Positions 16,118 through 24,551 of a DNA stretch of 39,126 bases are shown here, one piece after another. The notes beneath the pieces were generated by a model. It was given only the letters and a program-made list of their open reading frames with translations, was not told the DNA's origin and made no database searches. The position numbers and the translations under genes were made by a program. The number at the start of each line of letters is the position of its first letter. Position 1 is the stretch's first letter. The DNA is from Gloeocapsa sp. UFS-A4-WI-NPMV-4B04 (lineage in GTDB: Bacteria; Cyanobacteriota; Cyanobacteriia; Cyanobacteriales; Chroococcidiopsidaceae): assembly GCA_019359535.1 (NCBI GenBank), contig JAHHHE010000027.1, forward strand, positions 1-39,126, written 5' to 3'.

Positions 16118-16774
16118 ATGTTGAAGCTTTATCATGAGCCAATATCTTTCAATTCTCGCCGTGTATGGATTGCGCTGTTAGAGAAAAAACTTGATTTTGA
16201 ACTGATTGAACTTAAATTAGATGGCGATCAATTTCAACCAGATTTTGTAGCGCTTAATCCCTTCCACCTCATTCCAGTATTAGTAGATGATAGCTTTAGG
16301 GTAATTGAATCCTTAGCGATTCTTGACTACTTAGAAGCGAAGTATCCTACCCCTGCAATGCTACCTACCGATCCTCAAAACTTAGCAATCGTGAGGATGG
16401 TAGAAATGGTAATTACTAATGAATTTGCCCCAGCGATAAGTCCGCTATTTATGCAAATGCTAGGTGTTGCCAGCGATGAGTCTACGCTAGAGGAGGCAAG
16501 ACAAAGATTGGCAACGGGGTTGAGTTTTTTAGAGAATTTGTTAGGCGACTACTCTTATTACGGTGGCGAACAACTATCCTTAGCTGATATCTTTGCCGGA
16601 ACTGTTGTTAGCGTCCTGCATTATTTCGATGTGTCTCTAGATAACTATCCTTTACTAAGTGCTTGGTGTGAAAGGTTAGAGCAACGTCCGGCTTGGGTAG
16701 AGACTGCGCCTAGCGCTAGAGATGTTGCTGCTTCTATATCGCGGATGAAGGCGGGAATTGCAGAGGGTAAATAA
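16118..16774 (+). CDS. Glutathione S-transferase family protein
   Basis: A 218-residue two-domain GST. Residues 1-80 form the thioredoxin-like domain that binds glutathione (MLKLYHEPISFNSRRVWIAL, the cis-Pro segment PFHLIPVLVDD, and VIESLAILDYLEAKYP with the Glu-Ser pair that holds the glutamyl part). The helical C-terminal domain includes LSLADIFAGTVVS, the conserved N-capping/hydrophobic staple region. Ser11 is a candidate catalytic residue. AAGGGAG about ten bases upstream supports the ATG at 16118. It conjugates or reduces substrates with glutathione in the cytosol; the substrate is unknown. It follows the peroxiredoxin-like gene by 44 bases and may be co-transcribed with it. Confidence 0.93.
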   Translation: MLKLYHEPISFNSRRVWIALLEKKLDFELIELKLDGDQFQPDFVALNPFHLIPVLVDDSFRVIESLAILDYLEAKYPTPAMLPTDPQNLAIVRMVEMVITNEFAPAISPLFMQMLGVASDESTLEEARQRLATGLSFLENLLGDYSYYGGEQLSLADIFAGTVVSVLHYFDVSLDNYPLLSAWCERLEQRPAWVETAPSARDVAASISRMKAGIAEGK

Positions 16775-16784
16775 TATAATTTTG

Positions 16785-16814
16785 ACCATAAAGACGTGAT
16801 CGCATCTTTATGGT
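16785..16814. terminator. Bidirectional terminator-like stem between GST and the DnaJ-type gene
   Basis: ACCATAAAGA (16785-16794) and TCTTTATGGT (16805-16814) form a perfect ten-pair stem with a ten-base loop. It lies in the 48-base gap between convergent genes. There is no long T run, so termination strength is uncertain. Confidence 0.55.
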
Positions 16815-16822
16815 TCATAAAC

Positions 16823-17851
16823 TTATAACCTTACCTGCTGCAAGTGACTGCGGGGATTGAAAGTGCGGCTATCACGGATCTTTTCATAATACTCCCGTTC
16901 AGTCAGGCTAAGTTCTTTTGGTGAGACGATCGCAATTCTCACCAGTTGATCCCCACGCCCCCCCTTGGGTTGAGGCCAGCCTTTACCACGTAGACGTAAA
17001 GTTTGACCAGAACGAATCCCGGCAGGAATATTCATCTTCACTGTACCATCTGGCGTGGGTACTTCAATGGAGCCTCCCAAGACGGCTTCATCGGGCGCAA
17101 GTGGCACTTCGCAGACTAAACTATCTCCCTCGAACTGGAAGAACGAGTGAGGTTTAATTTCTACTTTTAAATATAAGTCTCCCCGTTGTTGGTTGTAGGA
17201 ATTAACTGTACCCTTACCCCGAACACGAACGCGACTACCCGGTTTAGCGCCAGGGGGAATGCGAACTTCTATTGTCTCATTGCCTAAACTAAAGCGCTTT
17301 TGGACACCTTGGAACGCCTCAGCAAAGGAGAGGGCGATCGCAGCTTCTCGATCCTGGGTAGTTGCTGTAGGATCTTGAGAACCACTAAAATCGCTAAAGC
17401 CATCAAAGCCACTGAATCCAGGTGAACTACCAGGGCTGGTACTGTAAGTATAAGTTTGTCGTCCACCGCCAGTGCTAGGACCAGGACTAGGGCCACCAAA
17501 GCGACCTAGTAAATCATTGATGAAATCATCAAAATTGTTGTATTTACCAAACTCAAAGTTATTAAAGTCGGCATTAGAATTAGTAGTACCGCCTCGTGGT
17601 GGCCAACTCTGCCCCGCCTGTTGCCAATATTGACCGAATTGATCGTATTTTTGGCGTTTTTCTGAGTCTGATAATACTTCGTAAGCTTCATTAACTTCCT
17701 TAAAGCGAGCTTCTGCTTGCTTATTGCCTGGGTTTACATCAGGGTGATATTTACGGGCAAGTTTGCGAAAAGCTTGTTTAATTTCGTCAACACTGGCAGT
17801 CTTACTAACTCCCAAAATAGAATAGTAGTCTTTGTAGTCGGTTGCAGCCAT
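16823..17851 (-). CDS. DnaJ/CbpA-type J-domain co-chaperone without zinc fingers
   Basis: A 342-residue Hsp40 protein. The J domain occupies residues 5-72 with the HPD motif at 36-38, which stimulates Hsp70 (DnaK) ATPase. A Gly/Ser/Phe-rich linker (about 90-160) follows, and then two C-terminal substrate-binding domains with [19 protein letters not shown] and [20 protein letters not shown]. The CxxCxGxG zinc repeats of class A DnaJ are absent, so this is class B (CbpA/DnaJ2-like). The gene start is supported on the minus strand by GAGGAGG eight bases or so before the ATG (17849-17851). It is convergent with the GST and 149 bases from the kinase-like gene upstream. Confidence 0.93.
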   Translation of the reverse strand: MAATDYKDYYSILGVSKTASVDEIKQAFRKLARKYHPDVNPGNKQAEARFKEVNEAYEVLSDSEKRQKYDQFGQYWQQAGQSWPPRGGTTNSNADFNNFEFGKYNNFDDFINDLLGRFGGPSPGPSTGGGRQTYTYSTSPGSSPGFSGFDGFSDFSGSQDPTATTQDREAAIALSFAEAFQGVQKRFSLGNETIEVRIPPGAKPGSRVRVRGKGTVNSYNQQRGDLYLKVEIKPHSFFQFEGDSLVCEVPLAPDEAVLGGSIEVPTPDGTVKMNIPAGIRSGQTLRLRGKGWPQPKGGRGDQLVRIAIVSPKELSLTEREYYEKIRDSRTFNPRSHLQQVRL

Positions 17852-18000
17852 CTACCAGCCTCCTCTAAAAATTCCGGTTAATATTTTTCTGTAAGATATT
17901 GAGCCACTAGATAGCACGGGCATTGCTACAAGCCAATACCTTTGTTGCCACAATTTCGGATATATATTCTGACCTTAACTTATCAAAGGTTAATATACGG

Positions 18001-18531
18001 TCAAGTTCGGTTCTTGCTCAAAGCATAATCGCAATCACCGTATGTACTTACTTTAGCTGGCTGATAGTGAATGAGGCAGTCTAGCCCTTCTAAAACGCTT
18101 GGGGGAGCATCCCGCAGTTGGCGGTGCATCCGAAAAATGACATCATCTGGAACTGAGCGATGGCGCTTTTTATTCCGTGCTAAACAAAGCCAAACTGGCG
18201 TATCCAACCATAACCCAGTAATCTTCGTAAAGCCAGTAGCACGAGCAAGTGCAATCACTTCTCGCCGATGTCGTCGCTGCGCATTCGTGGCATCGTAAAT
18301 TGCTTCAGTTACTACCCCACGCGCAATTTGGATAACAGCTTGTTGCAATAGGCGTTCTACCTCTCGCCATATCAAAAGCCATGCTCCCTGAATCGCCTCA
18401 TCTCCAAACAACTGCCTACGGATAGCATCGGTAGAAATAAGTAGCCGCCGTGATTCTTCTCCCAGCAATTGCTGTGCTAAGGAAGATTTACCACTACCAG
18501 GAAGCCCAATCAATATGATTAGGTGAGTCAT
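18001..18531 (-). CDS. Small P-loop kinase/ATP-binding protein (AAA_33, zeta-toxin or polynucleotide-kinase-like)
   Basis: A 176-residue P-loop protein. Walker A is GLPGSGKSS at residues about 8-16, followed by LLISTDAIRRQLFGDE, where the Asp of STD is typical of the polynucleotide-kinase/zeta group, and a lid-like region RNKKRHRSVPDDVIFRMHRQL with the conserved R-x(5)-VP. It likely phosphorylates a small substrate or nucleic acid end; the substrate is unknown. I start it at the ATG of 18529-18531 (MTHLIILIG). A longer frame reaching 18636 would add residues coded by repeat DNA and is unlikely. It follows glgC at a distance of 118 bases, separated by repeats. Confidence 0.8.
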   Translation of the reverse strand: MTHLIILIGLPGSGKSSLAQQLLGEESRRLLISTDAIRRQLFGDEAIQGAWLLIWREVERLLQQAVIQIARGVVTEAIYDATNAQRRHRREVIALARATGFTKITGLWLDTPVWLCLARNKKRHRSVPDDVIFRMHRQLRDAPPSVLEGLDCLIHYQPAKVSTYGDCDYALSKNRT

Positions 18532-18544
18532 ATTTAGGGAGCAG

Positions 18545-18655
18545 ATAGTGAGTAGTGAAGCAGCGAACGGCGAAGCGTCTTCGCCGATATTAGCTGCGTA
18601 GTAGTGAGTAGTGAATATCCACTTACCACTTATCACTCACCACTTATCACTAAAT
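18545..18655. repeat. GTGAGTAGT-family repeats flanking a hairpin element
   Basis: GTGAGTAGTG tracts occur at both ends (near 18547 and 18602), followed by CACTTATCACTCACCACTTA on the right, so the two sides are inverted. In the middle, CGGCGAAG (18568-18575) pairs with CTTCGCCG (18579-18586) across a three-base loop, and GCAGC (18560-18564) pairs with GCTGC (18593-18597) around it. No T run follows in the glgC direction, so I class it as a repeat structure rather than a terminator. Confidence 0.75.
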
Positions 18656-19939
18656 TATCGTTCCATCAGAAATAACTGCGTTTTTCAGCACTACAACGAT
18701 GCCACTGCGGATGTAGAAACCCTGACTTTCCCGATTAGCTTCTTCTACTCGATCTTTATTGATGATTTGCACATCAGATCCGATTCGGGCATTTTTGTCG
18801 ACGATCGCACGGCGAATTGTTGTATTAGCACCGATGCCTAATGGAACGTCGCCTTTTTCACCGCTAGATTGCTGTTCAGCAAAGGGTTGATAGAAATCTG
18901 CACCCATAATTAGGGAATCTTCAATTGAGCAGCCTGCTTCAATACGCGATCGCACTCCTAACACTGAATGCTGAATTTGGCACTTCTTAAGAATGCAGCC
19001 TTCACCAATAATTGATTCTGTTACCTGACAGTCTAAGAGCTTGCTAGGAGGCAAGTAACGCGATCGTGTGTAAATCGGAGCCTCCTCGTCGTAGAAGCTA
19101 AACGGCGGCTGCGGCTGTCGCGTTAGGGCTAGGTTTGCGTCGTAGAATGCCTCAATCGTTCCAATATCTTCCCAGTAGCCATCAAACAAATAAGCTTGGA
19201 CATTGTAATCTTTTGCTGAATTTGGAATAATCTCTTTCCCAAAATCAGTTTGCTCTAAGGATTCTCTCAAAAGCTTGATCAAAACTTCTTTTTTGAAGAC
19301 ATAGATACCCATTGAGGCAATGTAGGGTTGTTTCTTTGCTTGTTCTGGTGTCAGCCCCAGCAAAGTAGTATCAACCTGCATTTTGGCTAACTCATTACCC
19401 TTGGGTTTTTCACTAAAGTCAATTATCCTGCCTGAGTCATCAATTTTCATCAAGCCAAAATCAGAAGCGCGGCGCTCATCCATCGGTACAACAGAAAGTG
19501 TTATATCTGCCTTAGTCTCGCGGTGACGTTGGACAAACTGGCGGTAGTCCATCCGGTAAAGATGGTCTCCTGAAAGAATTAGATACTCGTCAACGTTCCA
19601 CTCTTCCAGCAGCCAGATATACTGGCGGACTGCATCAGCAGTACCTTGAAACCAGTTAGGATTTTCTGGTGTTTGCTGGGCGGCTAGCACTTCTACAAAG
19701 CCATCGTTGAAGCCAGAAAAACTATATGTGCGGGCAATGTGTCGATTAAGCGAAGCTGAGTTGAATTGAGTTAGGACGTATATTTTAAATATTTCTGAGT
19801 TAATGCAGTTACTAACGGGAATATCGATCAAGCGGTACTTGCCTGCTAATGGCACCGCTGGTTTGGCGCGTAGCTTAGTCAACGGATAAAGGCGAGTACC
19901 TGCACCGCCTCCGAGAATAATCGATAATACTCTTTTCAT
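18650..19939 (-). CDS. glgC: Glucose-1-phosphate adenylyltransferase (ADP-glucose pyrophosphorylase)
   Basis: GlgC makes ADP-glucose from glucose-1-phosphate and ATP, the committed step of cyanobacterial glycogen synthesis, and is activated by 3-phosphoglycerate. From the ATG at 19937-19939 it is 429 residues, the standard cyanobacterial length. The nucleotide site [11 protein letters not shown] is at residues 10-20, followed by [30 protein letters not shown] holds the catalytic Asp region, and FSEKPKG the glucose-1-phosphate site. The C-terminal left-handed beta-helix ends with Lys-bearing activator-site residues near DKNARIG and RSGIVVV. GAGG lies about seven bases upstream of this ATG. An in-frame ATG 66 bases further upstream is less likely. 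Confidence 0.96.
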   Translation of the reverse strand: MKRVLSIILGGGAGTRLYPLTKLRAKPAVPLAGKYRLIDIPVSNCINSEIFKIYVLTQFNSASLNRHIARTYSFSGFNDGFVEVLAAQQTPENPNWFQGTADAVRQYIWLLEEWNVDEYLILSGDHLYRMDYRQFVQRHRETKADITLSVVPMDERRASDFGLMKIDDSGRIIDFSEKPKGNELAKMQVDTTLLGLTPEQAKKQPYIASMGIYVFKKEVLIKLLRESLEQTDFGKEIIPNSAKDYNVQAYLFDGYWEDIGTIEAFYDANLALTRQPQPPFSFYDEEAPIYTRSRYLPPSKLLDCQVTESIIGEGCILKKCQIQHSVLGVRSRIEAGCSIEDSLIMGADFYQPFAEQQSSGEKGDVPLGIGANTTIRRAIVDKNARIGSDVQIINKDRVEEANRESQGFYIRSGIVVVLKNAVISDGTII

Positions 19940-20521
19940 AGAAATTCCTCTAGACTGCCATTCAATTCCCAAGTCCAGTGTCTGATTCGTGGGGCTTTCT
20001 GGCAAGGGGGAAAGGTAGGATTAATTGCAAGGCAGATATTGAAAAATCGTGAAATGCTCAATTCAGAGGCGAGAGGCGATCTTGCGAGAGGCGCTCTTGT
20101 TAACTCCGTAGATAAATCTAGGGGATTGAATACTAATGCTACGCAATTCTATCCCTGCACGAATAAATCTGTTTTTCTTCAAACCATTAGGGCATTCTTA
20201 CAATTCCGACACAGAATGTTCTTGCTTCTTGCCCTTTGCCTGCTTGGCGATCAGTCGCTCTTGAGCGTGTCTAAATTTTGAAATTAAATTTTTATTAGTC
20301 TTTTCGCTAAAAAGGTAGTTAGGGTCAGCAAGTAAACCAAAAATCTAACCTAAGCTAAATACCTTGCTCAAAGTGTACGCTAAATTCTTTTGGTATAACG
20401 TTGATAACTGAACAATGAGGGTGTACGGTTTTCATTCGCTGAATATCTAATCCTCAATTTCTTTATCAATGAGTCGGTAATTGGTTATTCTTAACCCAAG
20501 TGTTTAGTTGGCATTAGCCCC
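19940..20521. other. Intergenic region between divergent glgC and the MlaE-type permease gene
   Basis: About 580 bases must hold the promoters of both divergent genes. Near 20068-20097 there is a GCGAGAGGCGATCTTGCGAG repeat tract, and near 20220-20265 a degenerate CTTGCCCTTTGCC tract. The open frame crossing this area is composed largely of such repeat DNA and is not treated as a gene. No tRNA, terminator or clear operator was seen. Confidence 0.45.
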
Positions 20522-21319
20522 TTGAGCGAATCAACACGGAATTCAAGCTTAGGTATATGGAGTCAAAGGTTACTTGCAGCAATTTTGCTGGGTGGACAAG
20601 TGGTGATTCATTTGCTTAGGGGCAAAATTCACCGCCGCAACACTATAGATCAAATGGCAGTGGCAGGGCCAGAATCATTGCTAATTGCCTTGGTAACAGC
20701 TGCTTTTGTCGGCATGGTTTTTACTATTCAAGTGACACGGGAATTTCTGAATTTTGGGGCAGGAAGCGCTGTTGGCGGGGTAGTAGCACTTGCGTTAACC
20801 CGTGAACTCGGACCTGTGCTGACAGGTGTAGTTTTGGCGGGACGAGTTGGAGCGGCTTTCGCAGCAGAAATCGGCACAATGCGAGTCACAGAACAGATTG
20901 ATGCGCTTTATATGCTGAAATCAGATCCAATTGATTACCTAGTTATCCCGCGTGTCATTGCTTGCTGCTTGATGCTGCCAGCTTTAACGCTTTTATCTAT
21001 AGTCGTTGGTATAGTTGGAGGATTGCTGATTGCAACGAATCTGTACAACTTATCTCAAAATATATTTCTAGATTCAGCCCGCGACTTCCTGAATGTGTGG
21101 GATCTATGTAGCGCCATGATTAAAGCGTCTTTCTTTGGAGCAATGATAGCCGTGATTGGTTGCAGTTGGGGTTTGACGACGACGGGAGGAGCTAAGGGAG
21201 TTGGGCAATCTACTACTGCATCTGTTGTTACCGCTCTATTGACTATTTTTATTAGCAACTTTTTTCTTTCTTGGTTAATGTTTCAGGGATCTGGTAGTGC
21301 AGTGCTTCAGGGGTTTTAA
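20522..21319 (+). CDS. MlaE-family lipid ABC transporter permease
   Basis: A 265-residue membrane protein of the MlaE/TGD1 permease family, which with an MlaF-type ATPase and MCE-domain proteins moves phospholipids between membranes. Five or six hydrophobic segments are visible. The family core includes FVGMVFTIQVTREFLNFGA, the conserved ALTRELGPVLTGVVLAGRVGAAFAAEIGTM (read in two parts, ALTRELGPVLTG and RVGAAFAAEIGTM), and EQIDALYMLKSDPIDYLVIPR. The start is TTG at 20522, with no clear ribosome binding site; homologues have an N-terminal extension of this kind before LGIWSQRLLAA, so I keep it. The ATPase and MCE partners are not in this window. DUF3119, DUF3086 and plsY follow on the same strand. 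Confidence 0.92.
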   Translation: MSESTRNSSLGIWSQRLLAAILLGGQVVIHLLRGKIHRRNTIDQMAVAGPESLLIALVTAAFVGMVFTIQVTREFLNFGAGSAVGGVVALALTRELGPVLTGVVLAGRVGAAFAAEIGTMRVTEQIDALYMLKSDPIDYLVIPRVIACCLMLPALTLLSIVVGIVGGLLIATNLYNLSQNIFLDSARDFLNVWDLCSAMIKASFFGAMIAVIGCSWGLTTTGGAKGVGQSTTASVVTALLTIFISNFFLSWLMFQGSGSAVLQGF

Positions 21320-21360
21320 GAACTTGATCTTTTAGAATAGAACATAGAGAAATAAATTTA

Positions 21361-21547
21361 AAGTGAGTAGTGAGTAGTGGTGAGTGAGTAGTGAACCCAT
21401 ACCTTAAGACATGGGATTGAAGCAAGGACGCTTTGTACCGTGTACTTCGTATTTGGTACAATTCCTAATTTTTAGTAGGCTTGTAACGCACAACTGAAGT
21501 TTTTTTGCACTCTTTCTACTCACTGCTCACCACTCACTACTCACTCG
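21361..21547. repeat. Inverted pair of GTGAGTAGT-family tracts with an internal palindrome
   Basis: The left tract (21363-21393) reads GTGAGTAGTGAGTAGTGG and the right tract (21516-21547) reads CACTGCTCACCACTCACTAC, its near complement, about 120 bases away. Between them TTGTACC (21433-21439) and GGTACAA (21455-21461) form a seven-base inverted repeat. The whole gap between the MlaE-type gene and DUF3119 is thus potentially one large imperfect hairpin. Confidence 0.7.
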
Positions 21548-21582
21548 TTTTGTCAACTACTAATACAACAGGATTAAAGATT

Positions 21583-21984
21583 GTGACCACTTCCTTTGTG
21601 CCAACTGCATCAACAACAGTGCAACTCACGCCTAGTTACACACTACCAATAGTATTGGTGATTGCTGCGATTCCTCTGCTGCTGCTTTCAGTGTGGGTTG
21701 GAGGTGCGATCGCTCTTTTTGGCTTATTCCTCTTGTTTCAAGCTGCAACGCTACGTCTACAATTTAGCGAAACTGCACTAGATATCTACAGAGGTGAAAC
21801 ATTAATTCGCAATTTTCCTTATCAAGACTGGCAAAACTGGCAGATTTTCTGGAATAAAGTTCCAATTTTGTTCTACTTTAAAGAAGTCAAGAGTATTCAC
21901 TTTTTGCCAATTCTGTTTGACCCGAAAACCCTGAAAATCTGTCTAGAACAACGCTGTCCAAAAATAGAAACAAATGTTGCTTGA
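21583..21984 (+). CDS. DUF3119-family membrane protein
   Basis: A 133-residue protein from the GTG at 21583. Two adjoining hydrophobic segments at about residues 20-55 (LPIVLVIAAIPLLLLSVWVG and AIALFGLFLLFQAATLRL) are followed by a soluble beta-rich domain with FPYQDWQNWQIFWNKVPILFYF and SIHFLPILFDPKTL, which I recognise as DUF3119, a family of oxygenic phototrophs. The function is unknown. A longer reading from TTG 21505 would add residues coded by the CTCACTACTCACT repeat, so I prefer the GTG, with AGGA about nine bases upstream. Its position after the MlaE-type permease suggests a link to membrane lipid work, but that is inference. Confidence 0.8.
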   Translation: MTTSFVPTASTTVQLTPSYTLPIVLVIAAIPLLLLSVWVGGAIALFGLFLLFQAATLRLQFSETALDIYRGETLIRNFPYQDWQNWQIFWNKVPILFYFKEVKSIHFLPILFDPKTLKICLEQRCPKIETNVA

Positions 21985-22126
21985 ACTAGAGAAAATAGCA
22001 ACTATCTAATTGTTGCAGTGATAAATTTTAGCATAGGGGCGCTTGAGCTAGAAAAAATATCAACTCTCAATTGCTCCTAAGCAAATAACTTTTTATAAAT
22101 GCCTTAAAACTTGCACTACTTTACTT

Positions 22127-23443
22127 ATGAATGCAGACGAATCTAATACACCAAAACCAGATGTTGAGTCTTTGGTCAAGCCACAAGAACAAAGTTCTAT
22201 AGTGGAGATAGTGCAGAACTCAATTGTTGAGCCAGAAAACCAAAGTTCTATAATTGAGCCACAAGAAAACTCAGTTATTGAACCAGAAAACCAAAGTTCT
22301 ATAATTGAGCCACAAGAAAACTCAGTTATTGAACCAGAAAACCAAAGTTCTATAGTTGAGTTACAAGAAAATTCAGAAGATTCAGCTATTGAATTTTTGG
22401 CAGAACTAGAGCAGCAACTTTCAAAAGATGAAGCAGAACAACTCAATATACAGGAACAAGCTTTAGTTGCGGCGCAAAGAGTCGCCCAATTGCAAAGTCA
22501 AGAACAAACCCTAAGACAAGAAATTGCGACCTTAGAAGCGAATTACAAAGACTTATCTAAGCAGGTAGCCCAAACCCAAACAACTATGGGAAGAGTTGTG
22601 CAAGAAGCTCTGGTAGAACTAGAGCAACGTAAACAATCGCTGCAACTTGCTGTTGAACAACTAGAACGCCGTCAAGAACGTATCCGTGCAGAAATGCGGA
22701 CAAGCTTTGCTGGAACTTCTCAAGAACTAGCGATTCGCGTACAGGGATTTAAAGATTATCTCACTGGCAGTTTGCAGGATTTGGCAGCCGCCGCCGAACA
22801 GTTAGAACTTACACCAAAAGCGAAACCCGTAGAAGTAGAAAAACCAGTTGTAAAATCTAAACAAGCTGAGACACCTTCCACACCGCAGTTTGCCGAGCAG
22901 CGATTTCAATCAACTACAAAGCAAGTTCGCCGTTTGATTGACGAATACCGCACAAAACCAGACTACTACGGGCCGCCCTGGCAACTACGCCGCACGTTTG
23001 AACCAGTCCATGCAGAGCGAGTTTCTAACTGGTTTTTTACTCAAGGAGGACGGGGCGCGTTGCGTTCGATGGGGAGTCGTTTGCAGAATATCTTGATCAG
23101 TTCAGCAGTGATATCAATTTTATATACGCTGTATGAAAATCGCCTCCGCACTCTGATTTTGTCCAATACACCCGAACGCTTAGGAGAATGGCGACGCGGC
23201 TTGCAAGACTGCTTGGGAATTTCTCGCGGTGATTTTGGTCCAGAACGCGGTGTAGTTTTGTTTGAAACCGCAGAAGCTGTAGCTGCAAAAGCTGAACGAC
23301 TTGTAAAAACTAATCAAATGCCGTTAATTATAATTGATGACTCTGAAGACCAAATTAGTCTTTCACTACTACAATTTCCCCTTTTGTTAGCGTTTGCACC
23401 TGACCCCAGAATGTCTAGAGATTCTAGAGATTATGATTATTGA
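22127..23443 (+). CDS. DUF3086-domain protein with an N-terminal repeat region and coiled coil
   Basis: A 438-residue protein. Residues 1-90 are acidic and low in complexity, with a 17-residue repeat (unit ENQSSIIEPQENSVIEP) present about two and a half times. Residues about 95-200 are a predicted long coiled coil rich in Gln, Glu and Leu (QLQSQEQTLRQEIATLEANY). The C-terminal region from about 260 (VRRLIDEYRTKPDYYGPPWQLRRTF, read in parts) matches the cyanobacterial DUF3086 family. No signal peptide or membrane span is evident except a possible weak segment near NILISSAVISILYTLY. The function is unknown. It lies between DUF3119 and plsY on the same strand. Confidence 0.85.
   Translation: MNADESNTPKPDVESLVKPQEQSSIVEIVQNSIVEPENQSSIIEPQENSVIEPENQSSIIEPQENSVIEPENQSSIVELQENSEDSAIEFLAELEQQLSKDEAEQLNIQEQALVAAQRVAQLQSQEQTLRQEIATLEANYKDLSKQVAQTQTTMGRVVQEALVELEQRKQSLQLAVEQLERRQERIRAEMRTSFAGTSQELAIRVQGFKDYLTGSLQDLAAAAEQLELTPKAKPVEVEKPVVKSKQAETPSTPQFAEQRFQSTTKQVRRLIDEYRTKPDYYGPPWQLRRTFEPVHAERVSNWFFTQGGRGALRSMGSRLQNILISSAVISILYTLYENRLRTLILSNTPERLGEWRRGLQDCLGISRGDFGPERGVVLFETAEAVAAKAERLVKTNQMPLIIIDDSEDQISLSLLQFPLLLAFAPDPRMSRDSRDYDY
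22232..22375. repeat. 51-bp tandem repeat within the DUF3086 gene
   Basis: Two identical 51-base copies (22232-22282 and 22283-22333) and a third, diverging partial copy encode the 17-residue repeats of the N-terminus. Because the period is a multiple of three, copy-number change would not break the frame. Near-identity of the copies points to recent expansion. Confidence 0.9.
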
Positions 23444-23509
23444 ATCGAAGGATACAACAAGGAATATTATGTATTTTAATCTTTGATCTCTGACCCCTAA
23501 TTTCCTAAT

Positions 23510-24205
23510 ATGATTTGGTTTACTTTGTGCGGGGCAGTTTTACTTATAGCTTACTTGCTAGGTTCAACTCCTACTGGGTATACAGCAGCGCGGCTAATTA
23601 AAGGTATCGATATTCGAGAACATGGATCTGGTTCTACTGGTGCAACCAATGTCTTAAGAACACTAGGAAAAGGGCCAGGTCTTTTGGTGTTACTCATTGA
23701 TATGTTGAAGGGAGTATTAGCGATCGCCTTAGTACGATTGTTATTCATTTTTGCTGCTCACCGTAACTTAATTCCTATATCCGTCAATCCAACAATGTGG
23801 CTTGGTTGGATGATAGCTTTGGCGGGATTAGCAGCCATACTAGGACACAGTAAATCAATTTGGCTAGGCTTTACTGGTGGTAAATCCGTTGCTACAAGTT
23901 TGGGTGTTTTACTCGCGATGTCGTGGCAAATAGGCTTGAGTACCTTGGGTATATTTGGGCTAGTGCTGGTAGTGTCGCGAATTGTATCGCTTAGTTCAAT
24001 TTGTGGGGCGATCGCAGTTTTTATTTTAATGCTGCTAATGCGTCAGCCTTTGCCTTACCAATTATTTGCTTTAGCTGGTGGTTTATATGTAATTTTGCGA
24101 CATCGCAGCAATATTCAGCGTTTACTTGCTGGTACTGAGCCACGACTAGGGCAAAAACTACCTTTAGAAACTGAAGAAAGCCTCAACTCAGCTAGCTCAA
24201 GCTAG
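23510..24205 (+). CDS. plsY: Acyl-phosphate:glycerol-3-phosphate acyltransferase
   Basis: PlsY transfers an acyl group from acyl phosphate to glycerol-3-phosphate, the first step of bacterial glycerolipid synthesis. The 231-residue protein has the family's membrane segments and its three motifs: LLGSTPTGYTAARLIKGIDIR with GSGSTGATNVLRTLGKGPG, GHSKSIWLGFTGGKSVATSLG, and a later conserved Gly/Arg region near LRHRSNIQRLLAG. It is an inner-membrane enzyme acting with PlsX, which is not in this window. The ATG at 23510 is directly preceded by an ACCCCT-type repeat and has no clear ribosome binding site. A terminator-like hairpin overlaps the stop codon. Confidence 0.95.
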   Translation: MIWFTLCGAVLLIAYLLGSTPTGYTAARLIKGIDIREHGSGSTGATNVLRTLGKGPGLLVLLIDMLKGVLAIALVRLLFIFAAHRNLIPISVNPTMWLGWMIALAGLAAILGHSKSIWLGFTGGKSVATSLGVLLAMSWQIGLSTLGIFGLVLVVSRIVSLSSICGAIAVFILMLLMRQPLPYQLFALAGGLYVILRHRSNIQRLLAGTEPRLGQKLPLETEESLNSASSS

Positions 24206-24213
24206 CTGTTTTT
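24189..24213 (+). terminator. Rho-independent terminator overlapping the plsY stop
   Basis: CAGCTAGCT (24189-24197) and AGCTAGCTG (24200-24208) form a nine-pair stem with a two-base gap, followed by TTTTT (24209-24213). In RNA a loop of about six bases is more realistic. The stop codon TAG lies inside the right arm. Confidence 0.7.
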
Positions 24214-24539
24214 CAACAGCTTACGGGCAAATTCAGCGAAAGCGAGAATATCTTAGCGCGACTAAAATAAACCAAATAATTTGGCGGACTAGTTATTAAA
24301 TAAGCACTTTTTTGTAGCTAGGGGAAACCTTAACCTCTATCCTCAAAAATCTAATGGAAGTGAACTTTGGAAATAATCTCTAGTTAGGCGTATATATTCC
24401 TAATTTGGGCTTAAATTGAAATTTTGCTGCAATAAAAATGAGTAGCTGCTGCTCACAAAATAATTTTTACGATAGCAACCCTACCGCAGCTAGTTACAAT
24501 AAAGATTCAAAGCTTTTTTACCCAGCTTAAACAGCTGGA
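24214..24539. other. Intergenic region upstream of der
   Basis: About 325 AT-rich bases. Just before the der reading frame, CCAGCT (24522-24527) and AGCTGG (24533-24538) form a six-base inverted repeat that could affect translation initiation. I see no gene here and no clear promoter boxes. The region presumably contains the promoter of the long block that starts with der. Confidence 0.4.
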
Positions 24540-24551
24540 ATGCGGTTATTT

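Noticed and set aside
18532..18636. N-terminal extension of the P-loop kinase
   Set aside because: The extra 35 residues are coded by repeat and hairpin DNA, and Walker A would be unusually far from the N-terminus. The ATG at 18529-18531 fits the family better.
19940..20005. N-terminal extension of GlgC
   Set aside because: The ATG at 19937-19939 has a ribosome binding site and gives the standard 429-residue cyanobacterial GlgC.
20039..20281. 80-codon open frame between glgC and the MlaE-type gene
   Set aside because: It is partly made of GCGAGAGGC and CTTGCC repeat tracts and has no recognisable domain or good start context.
22093..22446. 117-codon Ser-rich frame opposite the DUF3086 N-terminus
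   Set aside because: It is the antisense reading of the 51-bp coding repeat, with the repeat period but no independent support.
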